A stretch of 5,433 bases of DNA from Woeseia sp. (lineage in GTDB: Bacteria > Pseudomonadota > Gammaproteobacteria > Steroidobacterales > Woeseiaceae): NCBI GenBank assembly GCA_018701055.1, contig JABIUH010000059.1, positions 1 to 5,433 on the forward strand. Direction: 5' to 3'. The translations under genes and the position numbers were made by a program. The notes below the pieces were generated by a model that ran no database searches, had not been told where the DNA came from, and saw only the letters and a list, made by a program, of their open reading frames with translations. Of this stretch, positions 1-4,638 are shown in pieces. Within the stretch, counting starts at the first letter, position 1; each line of letters begins with the position of its first letter.

Positions 1-123
1 ATGGCCGAGGACTATCATCAGGATTACTACAAAAAGAACCCGATTCGATACGGGTACTATCGTAACGGTTGTGGCCGGGATCAGCAGCTAAAGGATTTGT
101 GGGGCGATTTGACACATAAGTAG
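1..123 (+). CDS. msrA: Peptide-methionine (S)-S-oxide reductase MsrA, C-terminal 40 residues (5' end outside window)
   Basis: The first frame reads MAEDYHQDYYKKNP, then IRYGYYRNGCGRDQ, then LKDLWG, ending at TAG 121-123. This is the conserved C-terminal segment of MsrA, which reduces the S-epimer of methionine sulfoxide in oxidised proteins and free methionine at the expense of thioredoxin. The AEDYHQDYY block lies next to the active-site pocket in known MsrA structures. The cysteine in the NGCGRDQ stretch sits where many MsrA proteins carry a resolving cysteine. The catalytic GCFW motif lies upstream of the window. The ATG at base 1 is probably an internal Met codon, because the family motif continues to its left. 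A stand-alone MsrA or an MsrA-MsrB fusion cannot be told apart here, except that no MsrB domain follows. Confidence 0.9.
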   Translation: MAEDYHQDYYKKNPIRYGYYRNGCGRDQQLKDLWGDLTHK

Positions 124-225
124 GCCAGTTTTCTACGACCACGTGCTCACAATAAGCAAGCAGCCCTACATGACCGCTATATACTCAGGCTGTGTGAAAA
201 CTCAGATTTCAGTTGCTTCATTTTT

Positions 226-294
226 AACACCCTCTTCTCTATAGTTAGAGATTAGGTGTTGCGTCGACCGATTGAAATCGCAGCAATTAGCTGC
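226..294. other. Run of three inverted repeats between msrA and the 336 gene
   Basis: The first is a two-part hairpin. AACACC (226-231) pairs with GGTGTT (255-260), and inside it TCTCTA (236-241) pairs with TAGAGA (246-251) around a TAGT loop. Next comes the near-palindrome CGATTGAAATCG (269-280), then GCAGC (280-284) with GCTGC (290-294) around AATTA. The T-run at 221-225 lies before the first hairpin, not after it, so this is not an ordinary intrinsic terminator for msrA. It could be a structured leader or operators for the gene starting at 336. The function is unknown. Confidence 0.4.
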
Positions 295-301
295 CGTTTA
301 A

Positions 302-307
302 TATAAA
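302..307 (+). promoter_or_regulatory. Candidate -10 hexamer (TATAAA) for the 336 gene
   Basis: TATAAA lies 28 bp before the TTG start, in an AT-rich stretch directly after the dyads. No good -35 sits at 16-18 bp. The nearest is TTGAAA at 272-277, which is 24 bp away, or 19 bp away if TTTAAT (297-302) is taken as the -10. The assignment is weak. Confidence 0.25.
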
Positions 308-323
308 AGTCTCGGCGTATTTT

Positions 324-330
324 AGGGGAT
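324..330 (+). promoter_or_regulatory. Ribosome binding site supporting a TTG start
   Basis: AGGGGAT ends 5 nt before the TTG at 336-338. An in-frame TAA at 330-332 means no longer version of this reading frame is possible. The Shine-Dalgarno match plus the preserved membrane helix are the reasons for choosing TTG over the internal ATG near 441, which would remove the helix. Confidence 0.65.
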
Positions 331-335
331 AAGAA

Positions 336-818
336 TTGAAGAAAATCGATCTTGGTCAAACGCTGCAGCTACTCGGAAATGTGGGCGTTATCGTCGGTAT
401 CTTTCTTCTCGTATATGAGCTCAATCAGAATCGGGACTTGATGCAAGCGCAGACACGTCATGAGTTGAGTCAGGGCTTGGTCGAACTCTTGATAGCAAAT
501 AACAGTGATTCGGAGCTTATGAGCATCCGTCTACGCGGAAACAGAGGGGAGGACCTCACTGAATTAGAATTCGAAAGATTTCAGATGGCGGCGAGTATCG
601 AAATGAGGTATCACGAAGATGTTCACTATCAGTATCGCAATGGTCTTTACGATGAAACCGAGTTTAACGCCCAACGGGAGATGTGGAAAAATATTTATGC
701 CGCTATAGGAAGAAAGGTTGTATTTTGCACATCACGCAGTGGATACTCGCCCGAATTTGTAAAAGAGATCGAAGGCTTGCTAGGGAATTCTGCATGCGAG
801 TCTATAGACGAACAGTAG
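336..818 (+). CDS. Uncharacterised single-pass membrane protein, 160 aa
   Basis: I cannot assign a named family. Residues 11-27 (QLLGNVGVIVGIFLLVY) form one hydrophobic helix preceded by a Lys-containing N terminus and followed by a polar ELNQNRDLMQAQ stretch. This suggests an inner-membrane anchor with a cytoplasmic helical domain. The remainder is rich in Glu, Arg, Gln and aromatic residues: an LTELEFERFQ segment at 74-83, then MRYHEDVHYQYRNGLYDE (90-107) and NAQREMWKNIY (111-121). From memory, this pattern (VGIFLLVYELNQN anchor, then LT-E-RF, then YQYR-G-YDE) resembles a family of small hypothetical proteins common in marine bacteria, none with a known role. No catalytic motif is visible. 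Cysteines occur at 131 and 154. It stands alone, with a 212-bp spacer before and a 240-bp spacer after, so it is probably monocistronic. Sampled GC is about 40-45%. Coding is well supported by length, Shine-Dalgarno and composition. Confidence 0.8.
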   Translation: MKKIDLGQTLQLLGNVGVIVGIFLLVYELNQNRDLMQAQTRHELSQGLVELLIANNSDSELMSIRLRGNRGEDLTELEFERFQMAASIEMRYHEDVHYQYRNGLYDETEFNAQREMWKNIYAAIGRKVVFCTSRSGYSPEFVKEIEGLLGNSACESIDEQ

Positions 819-925
819 TTTTTAGGGGTTTAGCCAATGTGTTGCATTGACCGACTAGCGAACCTCATCATTTTATCGTCTCGCTAAAGCAAATGGATTG
901 AATCGCTGTTCGACGTTTCCGATGC

Positions 926-964
926 TTTCAGACCCTGAAATTCATGTTTCGATCAGTGAAACAT
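926..964. promoter_or_regulatory. Two tandem TTTC-N7-GAAA dyads, candidate operators upstream of the HbpS-like gene
   Basis: Box 1 is TTTCAGACCCTGAAA (926-940), a perfect 6-bp inverted repeat around ACC. Box 2 is TTTCGATCAGTGAAA (947-961), extended outward to ATGTTTC (944-950) and GAAACAT (958-964), a perfect 7-bp inverted repeat. The boxes begin exactly 21 bp apart, so they face the same side of the helix about two turns apart. Box 2 overlaps the -35 region expected for the TATACT hexamers downstream. This geometry suits a dimeric regulator binding twice. I do not recognise the regulator. Confidence 0.45.
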
Positions 965-969
965 ATGCC

Positions 970-985
970 TTATACTACTTATACT
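970..985 (+). promoter_or_regulatory. Candidate promoter: repeated TTATACT -10 elements
   Basis: TTATACT occurs at 970-976 and again at 979-985, 9 bp apart. TATACT is a good sigma-70 -10 hexamer (5 of 6 to TATAAT). No strong TTGACA lies 17 bp upstream of either copy; the -35 positions fall in the GAAA arm or the core of box 2. A weak -35 with adjoining dyads suggests a regulated promoter. It would leave a leader of about 65-70 nt before the ATG at 1059. Confidence 0.4.
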
Positions 986-1058
986 CGCCGGGGACAGGTC
1001 TGTAGTCTGCCTTGCCCATCCCGATATAACTACAGTTAGCCGTAGGAGAATATTTAGT

Positions 1059-1568
1059 ATGAAAATTATCATTCGTGTGCTCGCCATAGCGTCGTTGTTC
1101 TGCTTCGCCGCCTTGTCCCACGCTCAGGACCGCGTCGTGCCCATCGAGACGACAGAGCTCTCAATGGCGGATGCGCTCACTGCTGCAAGCGCTGCGATAG
1201 CAAGCTGTGAAGCGGACGGCCATCGTGTTGTCGCTATCGTCTTGAATACGGAAGGCAATATCCAAGTCTTCCTACGCGGCGACGGCAGTACGTCGTACGC
1301 GATCGATAGCGCCCGAATGAAAGCCTATACGCTTGCCAATCTAGGGCCGATTCGCGATACCGCGACCTCCGGCGGGTTGGCGAGCAGCATCTTGAGCTCC
1401 GGGAACGCGAACCCACAGCTATCGAACATTCCCGGCATGCTGCTGGTCGGGGGTGCCGTCACGATAGTCAAAGACGGTAAGCGCGCTGGTGTGTTGGGCG
1501 TAGCGGGCGCCCCGGGCGGCCAGCTTGACGAAGATTGTGCGACCGACGGCATCAACGCCATTATATAA
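1059..1568 (+). CDS. Secreted GlcG/HbpS-like (DUF336) protein
   Basis: The 169-residue product belongs to the GlcG/HbpS fold family. Residues 1-22 (basic start, hydrophobic core, ending ALSHA) are a typical Sec signal peptide cleaved before QD, so the protein is probably periplasmic. The domain follows in family order: SMADALTAASAAIASCEADG (35-54); VVAIVLNTEGNIQVFLRGDG (57-76), matching the usual V-V-D-GG-x-R block; the SARMKAYTLAN helix (84-94); and GGAVTIVKDGKRAGVLGVAG (131-150), followed by DEDCA and DGI. Streptomyces HbpS binds haem, and GlcG is encoded near glycolate genes; the ligand here cannot be read. Cys50 and Cys160 could form a disulfide after export. The start is supported by AGGAGA (1044-1049), 9 nt before ATG. 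GC is about 60% in three sampled lines, clearly above the neighbours, so recent transfer is possible. No haem or glycolate gene is adjacent. Confidence 0.88.
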   Translation: MKIIIRVLAIASLFCFAALSHAQDRVVPIETTELSMADALTAASAAIASCEADGHRVVAIVLNTEGNIQVFLRGDGSTSYAIDSARMKAYTLANLGPIRDTATSGGLASSILSSGNANPQLSNIPGMLLVGGAVTIVKDGKRAGVLGVAGAPGGQLDEDCATDGINAII

Positions 1569-1641
1569 CTCTGGCGATGAATGCGAGTAGCTCAGACCAT
1601 GCAGGCTTGAGCTGCAGGAGTCTTCGTCATCGGGGGGAATT

Positions 1642-2007
1642 ATGGTCGAGCTGTCGATTCTCAAACAACACGAGTGGCCAGGGAATATACGCGAATTGAA
1701 AAATGTTATTGAACGTGCGGTTATCTCGACTACCGGTAATCGTCTTAGGCTGGATCTTGCGCTACCAAACACTCCCACAGTAGAACAATCGTCATCTGAA
1801 TCAACACCGGTGGTTCCTTCGGACTATCGGACCGTCTCGGAATTTAAGGAACTCGAGAAAGCGAATTTAATCGCCGCGCTGACACATGCTAACTGGAAGA
1901 CCTGAGAACCCAATGGGGCTGCAGAAGTGCTGGAGATGAAACCTCCAACATTAGCGTACCAAATGAAGAGTTTTGGAATCACCCACCAAGGCAGCACGAA
2001 AAATTAA
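1642..2007 (+). pseudogene. Remnant of a sigma-54-dependent (NtrC/FhlA-type) activator, 3' end, with in-frame TGA
   Basis: From 1651 the frame reads LSILKQHEWPGNIRELKNVI then ERAVI. This is the C-terminal lid of the AAA+ domain of bacterial enhancer-binding proteins, with its WPGN-REL-NV-ER signature. A linker follows, then FKELEKANLIAALTHANWKT, helix A of the Fis-type DNA-binding domain. TGA at 1903-1905 stops translation. The same frame continues EPNGAAEVLEMKPPTL then AYQMKSFGI, the helix-turn-helix, to TAA at 2005-2007. Relatives typically read NWK-x-S-GP-GAA here, so TGA sits at a Ser codon, consistent with a single TCA to TGA change. The ATPase core (Walker A/B, GAFTGA) and any sensor domain are absent upstream; 1569-1641 shows no homologous sequence in any frame. 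The product could neither remodel sigma-54 polymerase nor bind DNA. The ATG at 1642 (after GGGGGGA) allows an 87-residue fragment that is probably non-functional. The 5' boundary is uncertain. Confidence 0.8.
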
Positions 2008-2011
2008 AGCC

Positions 2012-2050
2012 AAAACGCCCTGAATCACCGTCACCACGTGGGCGTTTTTT
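2012..2050. terminator. Bidirectional intrinsic terminator between convergent genes
   Basis: AAAACGCCC (2012-2020) pairs perfectly over 9 bp with GGGCGTTTT (2040-2048) around a 19-nt loop, and T-run 2045-2050 follows on the plus strand. On the minus strand the left arm supplies TTTT, with more T-rich sequence beyond. It lies 4 nt after the activator relic and 10 nt after the receptor stop, so it probably ends the receptor transcript. The loop holds the palindrome CCACGTGG's left part, allowing alternative pairing. Confidence 0.75.
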
Positions 2051-2059
2051 CGGTATTTT

Positions 2060-4117
2060 CTAGAACGTTGACTGCAGGCTGAAGAAGTAATCGGGGTTTC
2101 TCTTAATACTCTGGAAGTCGACTCGTTTGACAACCCCGTCGGCGATATTTCCTACATAAAACGTTTTATCCAGGTTGCGGCTATCACCATAAATACGATT
2201 CGTTTCAATCCGGGCTTTCATATTGGCACTGAAATTATATTCAGCAAAGATGGATACGTGTGAGCCAAAATCGGTAACCTCATACAAGGACACATCCTGG
2301 CGCTCACGACCGCTGCGCCGATGTGCGTTGAACCCATAGGCTACATTTGAATTCTCAATATCGTGGCGGAAATTAAAAATGATGAAATGGGGCGTTGTAT
2401 TATGTATCGTGCGATTTTCGCCAGTAAACGGATCTGTCGTATCGGAACCTCGATACCTATACGAAATGGTCAGTACCGCAGATGGAAAACCGATAAAACC
2501 TAAACGGGTACTGAGGTCCAGATCGAACCCCAAGCGTTCCGCAGAGCCGATATTGCCAACACCAGAGTCAGCGTCTCCAATCAGGATTTTGTCGATATGG
2601 TCGGATATTCTTTCGTACACCAGCGTCATTTCCAGCGAGCCGCCATCGTCAGCGAAGCGTCTTTCGTAACCGATTGACGAGGTCCATGTTGTTTCTGGTT
2701 CCAAATCCGGGTTGCCAAAATTTATCAAGTCATCGGCAACGTTACGGCTGGCGACAAAATCGCTAAGGTCGAGTTGGCTGGCGGTACGCTCTACCAAGAA
2801 ACGAAACTGATCGGTCTGGGTCCAGTCGTAACGTAATTCAACGCGCGGTTTCAAAAACTGGAAACTACGCGAGTTGGTTTCGCCGTCCCGGTTCTGAAAA
2901 ATGGTAGAAAATTCTCCGGTGAGCGCGGATTGTAAACTAAGTTTATCGTTCAGAGACATGCTGTGGGTAACGAACAGCTCATAGCGGTCTTCCTCGACAA
3001 TGGCATTCTCCAGCGGATCGCTATTGAACGAAAAGGATGCATCGAGCGTGTTAAAGGCGGCTTCCCCACCGTATTCAAGGGTATGCTCACCAAACGTGCT
3101 GGTCATGGAAGAGCGTACAATCGTTTCACCAGAGTCAAAATCGGCGAAGCTGGTAAAAAAACGATCAGTAACGCCGTTTTCTATCGTATCTTGAGCAATG
3201 TTTTCCTGACTGTCGGTGCGATTCACCACAAACAACGTCTTCAGCCTTCCAAGCTGCCCTACATCGAATTCTATATCGCCACCGAATTCAAATTCCGTCT
3301 CTACTTCAGGAAATCTACCATCCTCAACTGCCAATAGCACCAAGGGGGCACCACCGGCATTAACACTGAATTGATCTTCCAGTTTATCTTTGCGCTCGTC
3401 ACTATCAGAATACAAGGCGTTCAACCGAACGCGGGTACCATTTTCAAACTCGTAGCCAATGTTACCCGTAAAAATATGTTCGGCGTCATATTCCTTGTTA
3501 AGTAACGCACGAAATTCGCGCGGGGTGCGGTCTGCTGACAGAACGTTTTCATTAATTTTTCCGACCCGTAACCGGGTGTCGTACGCATAACTGGCAGCGT
3601 AATCAAGAGCACCGCGTGTGCCATTGTGCGAAGCCAGTATCTCGGGTCTCACCGATGTCTCGCTGACATAATTGAACCCGACATCCAAAAAACTGGATGA
3701 TGAATTCTCTGCCTCGGCGCGCAGAATTACATTATAGATTATCCCCTCGTTGCGAATATCCAGACCTTCCGCGTTATTACGTATCAACTCGATTCGCTCG
3801 ACCTGAGAGGCCTGAATTCGCGCCAGCAATGTCGACATGTCGTTGGTCTTGCCGGACATGCGCCGACCATCAATCAACACCGGTGAATCCGAGGATCCGA
3901 ATCCACGGTTGTTATTCTGACGACCTACATTACTCAACAACGACACGCCACCCGGAATATTACGAATCATATCCTCCAGCGAAACCGGATTGAATTGCGC
4001 GAAATAGACCGCGTCATAAATAACAGTGGACTGATCTGTATCCTGTGAGAGTGCCGGAGTTGCAATAGGGATCGCAACAAACGCGCATATTATTAGCGGT
4101 AAAAATTTAGTATGCAT
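2060..4117 (-). CDS. TonB-dependent outer-membrane receptor, 685 aa, substrate unknown
   Basis: The protein opens with a signal peptide (residues 1-24, hydrophobic FLPLIICAFVAIPIATPALS, cleaved before QD). The plug domain follows at about 31-135: FNPVSLEDMIRNIPG (42-56), the RGFGSSDSPVLIDGRRMSGK block (71-90), QASQVERIELIR (102-113) and EGIIYNVILR (124-133). The remaining ~550 residues alternate aromatic and polar residues as in a 22-strand barrel and end in YFFSLQSTF, with the terminal Phe expected of an outer-membrane assembly signal. Length fits a plain receptor without an N-terminal signalling domain. Such proteins import scarce ligands using TonB-ExbBD energy. No transporter or degradation gene adjoins it, so the ligand is unknown. 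The start is fixed by an in-frame TAA two codons upstream; no clear Shine-Dalgarno precedes the ATG. It has its own 169-bp upstream region with a possible Pho-box-like site, and a terminator 10 nt after the stop. Confidence 0.92.
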   Translation of the reverse strand: MHTKFLPLIICAFVAIPIATPALSQDTDQSTVIYDAVYFAQFNPVSLEDMIRNIPGGVSLLSNVGRQNNNRGFGSSDSPVLIDGRRMSGKTNDMSTLLARIQASQVERIELIRNNAEGLDIRNEGIIYNVILRAEAENSSSSFLDVGFNYVSETSVRPEILASHNGTRGALDYAASYAYDTRLRVGKINENVLSADRTPREFRALLNKEYDAEHIFTGNIGYEFENGTRVRLNALYSDSDERKDKLEDQFSVNAGGAPLVLLAVEDGRFPEVETEFEFGGDIEFDVGQLGRLKTLFVVNRTDSQENIAQDTIENGVTDRFFTSFADFDSGETIVRSSMTSTFGEHTLEYGGEAAFNTLDASFSFNSDPLENAIVEEDRYELFVTHSMSLNDKLSLQSALTGEFSTIFQNRDGETNSRSFQFLKPRVELRYDWTQTDQFRFLVERTASQLDLSDFVASRNVADDLINFGNPDLEPETTWTSSIGYERRFADDGGSLEMTLVYERISDHIDKILIGDADSGVGNIGSAERLGFDLDLSTRLGFIGFPSAVLTISYRYRGSDTTDPFTGENRTIHNTTPHFIIFNFRHDIENSNVAYGFNAHRRSGRERQDVSLYEVTDFGSHVSIFAEYNFSANMKARIETNRIYGDSRNLDKTFYVGNIADGVVKRVDFQSIKRNPDYFFSLQSTF

Positions 4118-4138
4118 GGATTATGTTGGCAGCACGTT

Positions 4139-4161
4139 CCTCGAGTCTTGTCTGCTCGAGG
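4139..4161 (-). other. Leader hairpin in the receptor mRNA
   Basis: CCTCGAG (4139-4145) and CTCGAGG (4155-4161) form a perfect 7-bp stem with a 9-nt loop, 21 nt before the receptor ATG (4117). No T-run follows on the minus strand, so it is not a terminator. The 16 nt before the ATG lack a Shine-Dalgarno, while the only purine-rich GAGG-like sequence is in the 3' arm of the hairpin. The structure could affect stability or translation of the mRNA. This is inference. Confidence 0.4.
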
Positions 4162-4216
4162 TTATAGCGTGAGGTATAGCTGTGTTGTTGGTGGCGTTAT
4201 TTTACCCTTTCTTACC

Positions 4217-4259
4217 ACTATTTATTTGATCTGTGACAATTTTATGTGCTCTGTGACAA
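4217..4259 (-). promoter_or_regulatory. Candidate activator-dependent promoter of the receptor, Pho-box-like site plus -10
   Basis: Read on the minus strand, CATAAAATTGTCACAG (4246-4231) closely matches the second part of the E. coli phoA Pho box as I remember it (CATAAAGTTGTCACGG). Ten nucleotides after TTGTCAC comes AATAGT (4222-4217), in the position and with 5 of 6 bases of the phoA TATAGT -10. The upstream half-site is poor (only CAT of CTGTCAT). A second exact copy of the 10-mer TTGTCACAGA lies at 4259-4250, 20 bp upstream. No -35 is needed in PhoB-type promoters. An alternative -10, TAAAAT (4204-4199), would put the two 10-mers near -43 and -63, also usual for an activator. The regulator identity is inference. 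Confidence 0.45.
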
Positions 4260-4286
4260 GAAGATACATGTGATTTTACAGATTAA

Positions 4287-4637
4287 TTAGTTCGAAACTG
4301 CATTAGCGCATGGAACGCAATGTGTTGCGGCCATATCAATTTTTAACCGCGCTTCAGGAATATCTTCACCGCACTCAACGCAGTATCCATAATCACCACT
4401 GTCTATTCTTGCCAGCGCGGCGGTAACGCGCCGTAATTCATCGTTACGGCGTACATCGGTTGCTTTGGACATCTCCTGCATTTGTATCGCATCCATGCGC
4501 GACAAGCGCCCCATGCGTGTTTGATCAAGTTCAACCGTACTCGAGGATTCTCGAGCCAGTTTACTAACCCCGAGCAACTCCTCTTGCTGATCGAACAAGG
4601 CTTGCTCAAAGTACGCTTTATCAATCGGAGTGCTCAT
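4287..4637 (-). CDS. DksA/TraR-family zinc-finger protein, short form (116 aa)
   Basis: The C terminus has a complete four-cysteine zinc finger, CVEC (86-89) and CVPC (107-110), in the family setting SGDYGYCVECGEDIPEARL then ATHCVPC. Before it, residues 4-75 form a charged helical segment. It contains ELDQTRMGRLSRMDAIQMQ (36-54), the hairpin-like coiled-coil region of short DksA/TraR proteins, which insert into the RNA polymerase secondary channel. At 116 aa it is shorter than E. coli DksA (151 aa) and lacks its N-terminal extension, so it is better called DksA-like. Whether the tip acidic residues act as in DksA cannot be judged by eye. The ATG follows the ttcA stop TGA after one nucleotide and no Shine-Dalgarno is visible, so translation is probably coupled to ttcA. 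No intrinsic terminator follows the TAA at 4289-4287, so some read-through toward the receptor gene is possible. Confidence 0.9.
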   Translation of the reverse strand: MSTPIDKAYFEQALFDQQEELLGVSKLARESSSTVELDQTRMGRLSRMDAIQMQEMSKATDVRRNDELRRVTAALARIDSGDYGYCVECGEDIPEARLKIDMAATHCVPCANAVSN

Positions 4638-4638
4638 T

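Noticed and set aside
154..225. Possible msrA terminator: AAGCAA (154-159) with TTGCTT (213-218), CAGCC with GGCTG inside, then CATTTTT.
   Set aside because: The arms are far apart and the stems are short and interrupted. The T-run is suggestive, but a compact hairpin is lacking.
256..856. Imperfect direct repeat flanking the 336-818 gene: 256-273 and 839-856 agree at 15 of 18 positions (GTGTTGC, then GACCGA).
   Set aside because: A rough estimate gives several 15-of-18 matches by chance in a window this long. The similarity does not extend outward, and no attC-like or transposon structure accompanies it.
856..886. Inverted repeat TAGCGA / TCGCTA with a 19-nt loop after the 336-818 gene.
   Set aside because: The stem is only 6 bp and AAAGC follows instead of a T-run, so I do not call it a terminator.
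1419..1778. Open frame of 119 codons on the minus strand spanning the HbpS-like gene's end and the activator relic.
   Set aside because: It runs antisense across two independently recognisable protein-coding remnants and has Ser-rich low-information sequence.
2963..3337. Open frame of 124 codons on the plus strand inside the receptor gene.
   Set aside because: It lies antisense to the well-supported receptor and has no recognisable domain. Long antisense frames are expected opposite such coding sequence.
3697..3993. Open frame of 98 codons on the plus strand opposite the receptor plug domain.
   Set aside because: Its translation is rich in Arg, Pro, Tyr and Cys without a domain, as expected of a shadow of the conserved plug sequence.
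4231..4256. TGTGA elements suggesting CRP binding.
   Set aside because: The TGTGA copies are direct repeats. No TCACA arm lies 6 bp after either one, so the CRP palindrome is missing.
4250..4282. TCTGT...ACAGA inverted repeat after the DksA/TraR-like gene as a possible terminator.
   Set aside because: The stem is only 5 bp with a loop above 20 nt and no T-run, so it is too weak to call.
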